Assembly: GCA_036505485.1 (NCBI GenBank)
Contig: DASXTK010000356.1
Location: 1-13,235 of the forward strand
DNA from: DASXTK01 sp036505485
GTDB taxonomy: Bacteria; Actinomycetota; Acidimicrobiia; Acidimicrobiales; VFJN01
Reading direction: 5' to 3'
DNA length: 13,235 nt
In this document: positions 6,409 through 12,942 of the stretch, in pieces
Layout: the number at the start of each line of letters is the position of its first letter
Numbering within the stretch: position 1 is the first letter of the stretch
Program-made: the position numbers and the translations under genes
The notes under the pieces: generated by a model
Told to the model about the DNA's origin: nothing
The model's input: only the letters and a program-made list of their open reading frames with translations
The model's database searches: none

Positions 6409-6414
6409 TACAAT
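6409..6414 (+). promoter_or_regulatory. Candidate -10 element TACAAT before the small CxxC gene
   Basis: TACAAT is one base from TATAAT and stands out in a G+C-rich intergenic region of 132 bp. A start about 7 nt downstream would leave a leader of roughly 30 nt containing GGGAG at 6440-6444, a plausible ribosome-binding site before the GTG at 6451. No clear -35 element is seen. Confidence 0.35.
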
Positions 6415-6450
6415 TCGCCGCCGAACGCAACCTCATGTGGGAGCAGGCCC

Positions 6451-6645
6451 GTGAAGAAGGGTCGACATCGCCGATTCGAGGAGGCGCGCGCGTTAAAGCG
6501 CAACAGCGACCTCGACCTCGCCGCCATATTTGAACCAGGGGCAAAGGAGCCGTGCCCCGAGTGCGGTTCCGAGCCCGGTGCAGAACACGCGTCCTGGTGC
6601 CTCTTCGAGGCCGAAGATGCGGACGACTACGACGACGAGCGGTAG
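6451..6645 (+). CDS. Small zinc-finger-like protein, CxxC...HxxxC (64 aa)
   Basis: The product has three distinct parts. Residues 1-18 are strongly basic (MKKGRHRRFEEARALKR). Residues 35-50 contain C35, C38, H46 and C50 in CPECGSEPGAEHASWC, a spacing suited to one zinc ion. Residues 54-64 are acidic (EDADDYDDER). There is no signal or membrane segment. The start is a GTG at 6451, supported by GGGAG 6 nt upstream and by the absence of a better in-frame start. It lies after RNase D and converges with the cysteine-cluster gene; their stops are 17 nt apart. I do not recognise a named family. A zinc-dependent nucleic-acid or ribosome-binding role fits the composition but is inference. Confidence 0.65.
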   Translation: MKKGRHRRFEEARALKRNSDLDLAAIFEPGAKEPCPECGSEPGAEHASWCLFEAEDADDYDDER

Positions 6646-6662
6646 CCCCGACTAACCCGCGA

Positions 6663-7457
6663 CTAACGCAGAGAGCGGGCGGGAGCCTTCCTGCTCCGCA
6701 ACGTCGGATGGGGGAGCAGATCGGTCGGCGGTCGGCCGGCGATGTGTTCCACCAACCGGTCGTAGGCCCACTGGCCGACCAGCTCGACGATCTCGTCGCG
6801 CAGCTCGTCGTGGACCGGCCGGTGTCCGTCGAACGCCTCGGGCGCCTCGGTGCACCACCAGTGGAAGTCGTGACCGCCCGCGCCCCAGTCCCGGCGCTTC
6901 CACTCCCGCAGCGTCGACGTGACGTGGCCGTCGTCGTCGGTGTGCTCGACCAGGCGGAGCGGAAGCTGCCAGCACACGTCGGGCTTCCAGTCCATCGGCC
7001 GTTCGTTTGACGCCACGGCGGCCTGATGCAGGGCACAGCCGGCTCCGGCCGCGAACCCGGGCCGGTTGAGGAAGATGCAGGCGTCGTCGACCTGCCGGGT
7101 GATCTGGCCGCCCTCGTCGGTGCGTCGCAACGGTCCGCCCTCGCGGGCCGCTACGTCGTGGTGCTGCCACTGGTCCGGCCGTAGGCGGTCGGCGGCCTTC
7201 AGCACTGCGGCCGCGTCCTCGTCGTCGACCAGGTGGGCGCCGTAGCTGCAGCAGCCCTCCTCCAGCTCCGGGACCGGGCCGGTGAGCACACCGGGACAGC
7301 CGTCGCCGTACAGGCAGCGCCAGGGGCTGCTCAGGAAGGTGAGGTCGAACACCCAGGTGCGGTGCTCGTCCGGGGCGTCGAACGACACGTACTCGTGCAG
7401 GTCGGCCGGGATCGGAGGGGAGGTAGTCGACATGAGGCGTTCACTTTGGCGCGCCAT
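6663..7457 (-). CDS. Conserved cysteine-cluster protein (YkgJ/DUF3109-like), function unknown
   Basis: This 264-residue soluble protein is Cys- and Trp-rich. C48 and C54 lie in WRCLYGDGCPGVL, C69-C70 in EEGCCSYGAHLVDDED, C127 in ACIFLNRPGF, C141 in GAGCALH, C162 in KPDVCWQLPLR, and C202 in HWWCTEAPEAF. Spaced cysteines with CIFL, GAGC and KPDVCWQLPLR segments resemble the YkgJ-type cysteine cluster families thought to bind zinc or iron. I remember close relatives with the same WCTEAPEAF ending in many actinobacteria, annotated as hypothetical. It is divergent from the 65-residue gene with a 38-nt gap. The start is uncertain: ATG at 7457 is used here, and an in-frame ATG at 7433 (MSTTSPPIPADLHEY) is equally possible; neither has a good Shine-Dalgarno sequence. 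Metal binding is inference. Confidence 0.8.
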   Translation of the reverse strand: MARQSERLMSTTSPPIPADLHEYVSFDAPDEHRTWVFDLTFLSSPWRCLYGDGCPGVLTGPVPELEEGCCSYGAHLVDDEDAAAVLKAADRLRPDQWQHHDVAAREGGPLRRTDEGGQITRQVDDACIFLNRPGFAAGAGCALHQAAVASNERPMDWKPDVCWQLPLRLVEHTDDDGHVTSTLREWKRRDWGAGGHDFHWWCTEAPEAFDGHRPVHDELRDEIVELVGQWAYDRLVEHIAGRPPTDLLPHPTLRSRKAPARSLR

Positions 7458-7495
7458 GGTCCCGATGGTGGTGGACCAGGTGCCATATTTGGGTC

Positions 7496-7693
7496 ATGCC
7501 CGGGGAGTTCGACGATATCCGCCAGCGTCTGGAGACGATCAGCGAGGAGCTGGCCGACCTGGCCATCATCCGCTTGCGGGAGTCGATCGACGCCGGCGGC
7601 CATGAGCTTCCCGTCGACGAACGCCGCCTTACCCGAGCCCGCCGCGCCGTCGAGAAGGCCGCGGCGATCCTCGCCGAACCCAACGACTACTAG
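7496..7693 (+). CDS. Small helical hypothetical protein (65 aa)
   Basis: The product starts MPGEFDDIRQRLETISEELA and ends AVEKAAAILAEPNDY. It is predicted as two amphipathic helices, about 4-31 and 40-59, separated by a short loop containing GGHELPVDE. There is no cysteine, signal or membrane segment. I believe similar short proteins with an EELADLAI...RLTRARRAVEKA pattern recur in actinobacteria, but no function is known to me. The ATG at 7496 has no Shine-Dalgarno sequence; an AT-rich CATATT lies 6 nt upstream, which could serve as a leaderless -10. It is divergent from the cysteine-cluster gene, and its TAG overlaps the stop codon of the convergent LOG gene inside the palindrome CTAG. Confidence 0.7.
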   Translation: MPGEFDDIRQRLETISEELADLAIIRLRESIDAGGHELPVDERRLTRARRAVEKAAAILAEPNDY

Positions 7694-8718
7694 TCGGTCG
7701 GAGCGAGGGGCGGGGAGGACGGGAGCTCGTTGAGGGCCTCGATGAAGGCCCGGAAGCGTCCGCCCTTGCGGACGTCGAACCGCAGCACCAGCCGGGGCCG
7801 GTCCAGCTGGTCGTGGTCGGACGCCTCGGCGGACAGGGGGGCGGTCGTCTCGATGGGGCCTTCCAGGCAGATGTCGCCGAACCGCTCGTTGAGGTCGGCC
7901 ACCTCCTTGGGCGTCGGCTCGGCCTGGAGCCGCACCACCAGGCGGCTCCCGACCCACCGGATCGAGTGGTAGTTCCGCCAGAAGCCCCGCACCGCCAGGA
8001 CCGCTTCGTCCACGTCGTCGGTGATCAGGTACAGATGATCGTCCTCGGCGGAGATGAGGCCGGCTGCGCCCAAGCTGTCCTGCACGAAGCTCTGCCAGCC
8101 GTCCCAATAGCCCCCACCCGGCACGTCGAGCAGCACCAGCGGTGAAGGGGTGGCCTTGCCGGTCTGGAACAGGGTGAGCAGCTCGAAGGTCTCGTCCTGG
8201 GTTCCGAACCCGCCCGGCAGAGATACGAACCCGCTGGACTCCTTGATCAGCATCAGCTTGCGGGTGAAGAAGTACTTCATGCTGACGAACTTGTCGTCGT
8301 CGGCCAGGACGTCGTTGATGCCCTCCTCGAACGGCAGCCGGATGTTCACCCCGAAGCTCCGCTCGCGGCCCGCGCCCCGGGCCGCGGCCTCCATGATCCC
8401 GGGACCGGCACCGGTCACCACCATCCAGCCGGCCTCGGCCAGACGATGGGCCAGCTCGCGTGCTTGGTCGTACAGGGGATCGCTGGGATGGGTGCGGGCC
8501 GAGCCGAAGACCGTGGCTTTGCGGATGCCCTCGTAGGGGGCGAACATCCGGAACGCCGCCCGCATCTCCTTGAGGGCGTCGCGGGTGATCTTCAGGTCGA
8601 GTCGGTCGGCCTGATCCCCAGCCAGGTCATAGGCGGTGCGGAGGATGTCCGCCAGCACATCGCGGTTACGGGTGGCGCCGCTCTGGTCGAGCAGCTGGTT
8701 GACGAGATCACGATCCAT
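7690..8718 (-). CDS. LOG-family (TIGR00730-type) Rossmann nucleotide-binding protein
   Basis: The LOG family includes cytokinin-activating phosphoribohydrolases and bacterial nucleotide 5'-monophosphate nucleosidases, which split NMPs into base and ribose 5-phosphate. In this 342-residue protein KATVFGSARTHPSDPLYDQA (67-86) is the first Rossmann strand, MVVTGAGPGIMEAAARGA (99-116) the glycine-rich loop, RKLMLIKESSGFVSLPGGFGTQDE (153-176) the catalytic PGGxGTxxE region, and LTLFQTGK (181-188) the following helix. The core occupies about 60-240. A 60-residue N-terminal helical part and a C-terminal extension of about 100 residues make it much longer than a typical 180-200-residue LOG protein. 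The ATG at 8718 is chosen because the part before it lacks family character; no clear Shine-Dalgarno sequence is present. It follows fbiC on the same strand after 65 nt. Confidence 0.85.
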   Translation of the reverse strand: MDRDLVNQLLDQSGATRNRDVLADILRTAYDLAGDQADRLDLKITRDALKEMRAAFRMFAPYEGIRKATVFGSARTHPSDPLYDQARELAHRLAEAGWMVVTGAGPGIMEAAARGAGRERSFGVNIRLPFEEGINDVLADDDKFVSMKYFFTRKLMLIKESSGFVSLPGGFGTQDETFELLTLFQTGKATPSPLVLLDVPGGGYWDGWQSFVQDSLGAAGLISAEDDHLYLITDDVDEAVLAVRGFWRNYHSIRWVGSRLVVRLQAEPTPKEVADLNERFGDICLEGPIETTAPLSAEASDHDQLDRPRLVLRFDVRKGGRFRAFIEALNELPSSPPLAPTD

Positions 8719-8753
8719 GACGTCTGCCAGCCTGGCACGTCCAACCCACCACC

Positions 8754-8772
8754 CCGCGCCACCTGGGCGCGG
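8754..8772. terminator. Short hairpin between fbiC and the LOG gene
   Basis: CCGCGCC (8754-8760) pairs with GGCGCGG (8766-8772) around a 5-nt loop. On the minus strand this lies 12 nt after the fbiC stop. It could end or reduce transcription from fbiC into the LOG gene. There is no T-tract, so it is a moderate call only. Confidence 0.4.
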
Positions 8773-8783
8773 TTCAGCGCAGC

Positions 8784-11129
8784 TCAGTGGGCTGAGAGAG
8801 CAGGGCGGCCGTAGAGGGTGGTGCGCTCCTCTAGATGGCGGCCGAGGTTTTTGACCAGGTGCTCCAGCTCGTCGACCTGGAGCTGCTGGCCGTGGGAGGC
8901 GCCCGCGGCCCGCGAGATGTTCTCGTCCATCAGGGTGCCGCCGACATCGTTGCAGCCAGCCTGCAGGAGCTGCTCGGTTCCGTCGAGGCCGAGCTTGACC
9001 CACGACGCCTGGACGTTGTCGATCAGGCCTCGGTACACGATCCGGGCTACGGCGTGGACCAGAAGCACCTCCCGGAACGTCGGACCCCGGCGAGCCTTGC
9101 GCTGCAGGTAGATCGGTGCGGCCATGTGGACGAACGGCAGGCCCACGAACTCGGTGAAGCCTCCGGTCTCTTCCTGCAGAGCCCGGGTGCGCAGGAAGTG
9201 TCGGGCCCACGACCGCGGTGATTCGACCGCTCCGAACATCATCGTGACGTTGGAGCGCAACCCGACCTGGTGGGCGATGCGGTGGCACTCCAGCCACTCC
9301 TCGGTGTTGATCTTGTCCGGGCAGAGCAGCTCCCGCACCGGGTCGTCGAGGATCTCGGCGGCGGTTCCAGGCAGCGAGCGCAGACCGGCGTCCATCAGCC
9401 GGCGCAGGTAGATGTCCAGCGGTTCGTCCAGCCGCTTGGCTCCCTCGGTGACCTCGAGGGCGGTGAAGGCGTGGATGTGCATGTCCGGCACGGCCGCCCG
9501 CACCGCCCGGGCCACATCGATGTAGTAGTCGCCGTCGAAGTCGGGATGGATGCCGCCCTGGAGGCAGACTTCGATGGCACCGGCGTCCCAGGCCTCGCGG
9601 CTGCGTTCGGCGATGTCGTCCAGCGTGAGCAGATACGGCGTGCCCCGCAGGTTCAGCGACAGCGGGCCCTTCGAGAAGCCGCAGAACCGGCACTTGAACG
9701 TGCAGACGTTGGTGTAGTTGATGTTGCGGTTGCGGATGAACGTCACCGCATCACCGACGGCCTCGGCCCGCAGCTCGTCGGCCACGGCGGTCACGGCGGT
9801 CACCTCGGGTCCCCGGGCCGCGAACAGGGCCACGATCTCGTCCTCGCCGACGGTCTGGCCGGCCCGGACTCCGGCCAGAACCTCGGCGACGCGGCCCCGC
9901 ACTCCGTCGTGGGCCGCCGGCACCAGCCGCGGTGCCGCGACATCGGCCCCCGAGTACCAGGCGGTGGAGCGATGTCCGGTGATGACAACCTCGGCGCCGG
10001 TCCCGGCCTTGGCGTTCTCCATGGTTCGTTCCGGGAAGACCGCCCCCGGGTCGTCCCGTCCCAGGCCCTCGGCGTCGGCCCGGTCCATGACCGGGAACCG
10101 CAGCGCCGGGTCCAGCCAACGCTCCGGGTCGGCCACGTAGGTGGGATACACGGTCAGCCGGGGCGCCAGGGCGAAGCCCCGGGCCTCGGTGACCGCACGC
10201 AGCTTGTCCAGCGCCGGCCAGGGCCGTTCCGGGTTGACGTGATCGGCGGTGATGGGCGACACGCCACCCCAATCGTCGATGCCGGCATCGAGCAGGACCC
10301 CGAAGTCGTCGGCCAGGTTGGGTGGCGCCTGGACCCCGACGTCCTCGGGCAGGATCAGCCGGGCCAGGGCGATGGCCTCGAGATGCTCGTCGGGAGGGCA
10401 GGCCGGGGCCAGATGCATGGCCGTTCCCGGCTTGGGTAGGAAGTTCTGGACAATGACCTCCTGCACGTGCCCCCAGCGCGCATGAGCCGCCGCGATCGCC
10501 TCGAGGGCCGCCACCCGGTCCTCACGATTCTCACCGATGCCGACCAGGATCCCGGTGGTGAAGGGAATCGCCAGCTGTCCCGCCGCCTCCAGGGTGGCCA
10601 GCCGGCGCTCGGAGGTCTTGTCCGGCGAACCTCGGTGACAGTCGAGGTCGTCACGCAGGGACTCGATCATCATCCCCTGGCTGGGGGCGACCTCACGCAG
10701 GGCGGTCAGTTCGTCGGGATAGAGGGCCCCGGCGTTGGCGTGCGGGAGCAGTCCGGCCGTTTCGACCACCAGCCGGCACATCGCCACCAGGTACTCGACG
10801 GTCGAGGCGTAGCCATGCTCGGTCAGCCAGTCGCGGGCGACGGGGTAACGGTCCTCGGGACGCTCACCCAGCGTGAACAGCGCCTCGTGACACCCGGCCC
10901 GGGCCCCGGCACGGGCGATCGCGAGCACCTCTTCGGGGGTGAGATAAGGCGCTTCGAGCCGCGCTGGCGGTTGAGCGAATGTGCAGTAGCCGCACTTGTC
11001 GCGGCACAGCTTGGTCAACGGGATGAAGACCTTGGGGGAGAAGGTCACCCGGGTGCCGCTGCGACGGTCACGGATGGCTCTGGCCCGCTCCGTCAGCGTC
11101 CCCAGCGGAAGCTCCAACAGGCTGGACAT
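8784..11129 (-). CDS. fbiC: FO synthase FbiC (fused CofG-CofH, two radical SAM domains)
   Basis: FbiC joins 5-amino-6-ribitylaminouracil with tyrosine to form FO (7,8-didemethyl-8-hydroxy-5-deazariboflavin), the chromophore of coenzyme F420. This 781-residue protein carries both halves. The CofG-like N-terminal domain has the CxxxCxxC cluster C42, C46, C49 in CRDKCGYCTFA, followed by LFTLGERPEDRYP (85-97) and GILVGIGENREDR (193-205). The CofH-like C-terminal domain has C476, C480, C483 in CTFKCRFCGFS, followed by EVCLQGGIHPDFDGDYY and the closing CNDVGGTLMDENISRAAG. It is somewhat shorter than the mycobacterial enzyme (about 856 residues), mainly at the N-terminus. The ATG at 11129 has no Shine-Dalgarno sequence but has TAGGGT 8 nt upstream. 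Other F420 genes (fbiA, fbiB) are not in the window. Both active sites look intact. Confidence 0.96.
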   Translation of the reverse strand: MSSLLELPLGTLTERARAIRDRRSGTRVTFSPKVFIPLTKLCRDKCGYCTFAQPPARLEAPYLTPEEVLAIARAGARAGCHEALFTLGERPEDRYPVARDWLTEHGYASTVEYLVAMCRLVVETAGLLPHANAGALYPDELTALREVAPSQGMMIESLRDDLDCHRGSPDKTSERRLATLEAAGQLAIPFTTGILVGIGENREDRVAALEAIAAAHARWGHVQEVIVQNFLPKPGTAMHLAPACPPDEHLEAIALARLILPEDVGVQAPPNLADDFGVLLDAGIDDWGGVSPITADHVNPERPWPALDKLRAVTEARGFALAPRLTVYPTYVADPERWLDPALRFPVMDRADAEGLGRDDPGAVFPERTMENAKAGTGAEVVITGHRSTAWYSGADVAAPRLVPAAHDGVRGRVAEVLAGVRAGQTVGEDEIVALFAARGPEVTAVTAVADELRAEAVGDAVTFIRNRNINYTNVCTFKCRFCGFSKGPLSLNLRGTPYLLTLDDIAERSREAWDAGAIEVCLQGGIHPDFDGDYYIDVARAVRAAVPDMHIHAFTALEVTEGAKRLDEPLDIYLRRLMDAGLRSLPGTAAEILDDPVRELLCPDKINTEEWLECHRIAHQVGLRSNVTMMFGAVESPRSWARHFLRTRALQEETGGFTEFVGLPFVHMAAPIYLQRKARRGPTFREVLLVHAVARIVYRGLIDNVQASWVKLGLDGTEQLLQAGCNDVGGTLMDENISRAAGASHGQQLQVDELEHLVKNLGRHLEERTTLYGRPALSAH

Positions 11130-11137
11130 CGGGGCGC

Positions 11138-11143
11138 ACCCTA
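11138..11143 (-). promoter_or_regulatory. Candidate leaderless -10 element of fbiC
   Basis: On the minus strand GATAGGGT contains TAGGGT, ending 8 nt before the fbiC ATG at 11129, with no Shine-Dalgarno sequence in between. The spacing suits transcription starting at the start codon. No -35 element is evident. Confidence 0.45.
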
Positions 11144-11186
11144 TCGGCGTGCTGGGCCTTCTCAGTCCGACTAGAAAATGAAGCTC

Positions 11187-11209
11187 GGACGTTCCACGGA
11201 CGAACGTCC
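11187..11209. repeat. 8-bp inverted repeat upstream of fbiC
   Basis: GGACGTTC (11187-11194) and GAACGTCC (11202-11209) form a perfect inverted repeat with a 7-nt centre. It lies 44 nt upstream of the candidate fbiC -10 element, so it could be an operator. It is the first of four palindromic structures in this intergenic region. Confidence 0.5.
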
Positions 11210-11243
11210 CTGAGATCCCCCGGCGGCGGCTGGGCGGCCGATG

Positions 11244-11274
11244 CCCGGCGACCCTCGACGCGAGGGTCGCCGGG
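11244..11274. terminator. 14-bp G+C-rich hairpin between cyclase gene and fbiC
   Basis: Bases 11244-11257 pair perfectly with 11261-11274 (14 bp) around the 3-nt loop ACG. This is a very stable structure in either strand's RNA. Together with the hairpin at 11321-11369 it probably ends cyclase transcription before fbiC. There is no T-tract. Confidence 0.6.
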
Positions 11275-11299
11275 GTCGGCTGTAGGTCGCGGCCGACCC
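11273..11299. repeat. 8-bp inverted repeat abutting the 14-bp hairpin
   Basis: GGGTCGGC (11273-11280) and GCCGACCC (11292-11299) are complementary, with an 11-nt centre. It shares two bases with the adjacent hairpin at 11244-11274, so the two structures cannot both form completely. This would allow alternative folds, but could equally be G+C-rich coincidence. Confidence 0.4.
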
Positions 11300-11320
11300 G
11301 CCTCGTCGGCTGTCCTCGCT

Positions 11321-11369
11321 GAAATTGAGGCGTTTGGCGCGCTTATAGCGCGAGAAACGCCTCAATTTC
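11321..11369. terminator. Long hairpin overlapping the cyclase stop codon
   Basis: Bases 11321-11335 pair perfectly with 11355-11369 (15 bp, arms GAAATTGAGGCGTTT and its complement). After a 2x2 internal mismatch, 11338-11342 pair with 11348-11352 around the loop TTATA. The cyclase stop codon (11364-11362, minus strand) lies within the first arm. The outer arms are unusually A+T-rich for this sequence. A terminator or mRNA 3'-end stabiliser for the cyclase transcript is likely. Confidence 0.7.
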
Positions 11370-12879
11370 GGGTGGTGACCGCGGTGGGTTCGCGGATGGG
11401 GGTGGGGGCGGAGCGGCCCTTCAGGGCTACCGAGCCGACGTCTCGCCAGTGGTCGGCTTCGGTACCGGCTCGGCGGACCGTCTCCTCCGAGGCCAGGACC
11501 TTGACGGAACGGCCCTTGGCCACCTCGGTGAGGCGGTTGGCCTCGTTCACGGCGGGGCCGATGACCGTGTACTCGTAGCGGGCCTCGGTGCCGACGTTGC
11601 CGGCGACGACCTGGCCGGACGACACCCCGATCCCGGCCTCGAGGCCCGGGTGGTTGTCGGCCAGGGCTTCCATGGCCTGGCTCAGCCGGCGGGCGGCGCG
11701 CAGGGCCCGGCTGGCGTGGTCGGGCTGGGTTCCGGGGACGCCGAAGATGCACAGCGCACCGTCGCCCTCGAACTTGTTGACCCAGCCGCCCTGGCTGTCG
11801 ACCACCCGTACCACCACGTCGAAGAAGTCGTTCAGGGTCGCCACCACCTCGTCCGGCGGCAGGACCTCGGCCATCGCTGTCGATCCCACCAGGTCGACGA
11901 ACACCACGCTCGCGTCCCGCTGCTCCCCACCCAGCCCGGTACCGCGCTCCAACGCTTGCACCGCTACGGCCTGACCGACATGGCGCCCGAACAAGTCCTG
12001 CACGTGCTCCCGTTCCCGCAGGCCCTCGACCATGTTGTTGAACCCGGCCTGGAGCTCGCCGATCTCGCCTCCGTCGTCGACGACCAGGCTGGCGTCCAGG
12101 TCTCCGTCGCGCACCCGGCTCATGGCGTCCCGGACCGCGTCCAGCGGGTCGGCCAGCGAACGGGCCGCGCTGAAGGTGGCGATGAACCCGGCGCCGAGAC
12201 CGGCGACCGAGAGCACCAGCACGGCGCTCAGTGGCATCCGGGTGCTGGGGACCACGGCATCGAGGGCGAACGCCAGAAGCGGCACGCTCGAGCCAGCGGC
12301 CCAGGCGAACAGGAGCCGCATCTTCACCCCCAACGTGGCCGGACGCCGTGGGAGCTCCCCGGCCAGCGCCAGGGCGAAGAGCGGGGTGAAGGTCCGCTCG
12401 GTCCACAGGAAGCCCAGGGCACAGGTGACCAGCCCGCCGAGCACGATGGCGTTGACCACCTGGAGGACGGAGAGGGCGTCGGCGCCCCCCACCGTCGGGG
12501 CGACCGCGGCATACAGCGCGGCACCAGCAACCCAGAACAGCAGCGCCCTCAGCGCTGACTCCCACGGCATCCGCAGGACGTTGGCCCGCTCGGCCTCGGT
12601 GGGCTCCCGTCCCTGGACCACCCACGCCACCGACCGGAAGAACGCCATGTACGCCCAGATGTTGGCGAGGACCCCCGACACTGCGAAGGTCGCGGCGAAC
12701 GCGGCGGTAGACACCAGCACCGAGAACTCGGGAGCCAGGTGCTCACCCAGAGCGAACTGCACGAAGACCAGCACCACCAGCCCACCGGCGGCATTGGCCA
12801 GCAGGAGCCGGTTCCGGACCCGGGCCTGCACCCGTCGGACCATCCGCCTCCGCTTGGTGTTCTCCGAGAGTGCCGCCAT
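11362..12879 (-). CDS. Membrane-bound class III adenylate cyclase with HAMP domain
   Basis: This 505-residue protein has about six membrane helices (roughly 27-44, 55-77, 110-128, 137-159, 187-207, 216-238), then a HAMP linker (about 236-290, ending GELQAGFNNMVEGLRER), then a class III cyclase domain (about 320-490). The catalytic set is complete: metal-binding D329 in VVFVDLVGST and D373 in KFEGDGALCIFG, K369, and N445 and R449 in VIGPAVNEANRL. The second base-specifying position, seven residues before N445, is T438, as in class IIIb enzymes, instead of Asp. The layout matches the mycobacterial Rv1318c/Rv1319c/Rv1320c/Rv3645 group. Pro442 replaces the Asp often found after VIG. It should make cAMP at the membrane; the input signal is unknown. 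The ATG at 12879 follows TAGGCT by 10 nt. It lies 63 nt downstream of pgl. Confidence 0.92.
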   Translation of the reverse strand: MAALSENTKRRRMVRRVQARVRNRLLLANAAGGLVVLVFVQFALGEHLAPEFSVLVSTAAFAATFAVSGVLANIWAYMAFFRSVAWVVQGREPTEAERANVLRMPWESALRALLFWVAGAALYAAVAPTVGGADALSVLQVVNAIVLGGLVTCALGFLWTERTFTPLFALALAGELPRRPATLGVKMRLLFAWAAGSSVPLLAFALDAVVPSTRMPLSAVLVLSVAGLGAGFIATFSAARSLADPLDAVRDAMSRVRDGDLDASLVVDDGGEIGELQAGFNNMVEGLREREHVQDLFGRHVGQAVAVQALERGTGLGGEQRDASVVFVDLVGSTAMAEVLPPDEVVATLNDFFDVVVRVVDSQGGWVNKFEGDGALCIFGVPGTQPDHASRALRAARRLSQAMEALADNHPGLEAGIGVSSGQVVAGNVGTEARYEYTVIGPAVNEANRLTEVAKGRSVKVLASEETVRRAGTEADHWRDVGSVALKGRSAPTPIREPTAVTTRN

Positions 12880-12886
12880 CCCGCCG

Positions 12887-12910
12887 TGGAGCCTACGGGG
12901 CGAGGCTCCA
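12887..12910. promoter_or_regulatory. Palindrome overlapping the candidate cyclase -10 element
   Basis: TGGAGCCT (12887-12894) and AGGCTCCA (12903-12910) form a perfect 8-bp inverted repeat with an 8-nt centre. On the minus strand its downstream half contains TAGGCT (12895-12890), a TANNNT match ending 10 nt before the cyclase ATG. It could be an operator over a promoter. It could also be a terminator for pgl, whose stop is 33 nt upstream. Confidence 0.45.
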
Positions 12911-12942
12911 GCTCCCGAGAACGGATCCAGGTCACAGAACGA

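Noticed and set aside
8719..9693. Upstream extension of the LOG frame to 9693
   Set aside because: The added residues are low-complexity and antisense or frame-shifted relative to fbiC coding sequence. LOG similarity starts after the ATG at 8718.
9270..10439. Plus-strand open frame inside fbiC
   Set aside because: Antisense shadow of fbiC, with no recognisable protein features.
11187..11209. Possible LexA (SOS) box upstream of fbiC
   Set aside because: The actinobacterial box is GAAC-N4-GTTC. Here the half-sites are in the opposite order (GTTC-N7-GAAC) with different spacing.
11551..11560. Cyclase inactivity because of the Pro at residue 442
   Set aside because: Counting back seven residues from the catalytic Asn places the base-recognition residue at T438, not P442. 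All catalytic residues are present.
11171..12625. Long frame overlapping the cyclase gene on the same strand
   Set aside because: Out of frame with the intact cyclase; it is Gly/Arg/Pro-rich and crosses the hairpins at 11321-11369 and 11244-11274.
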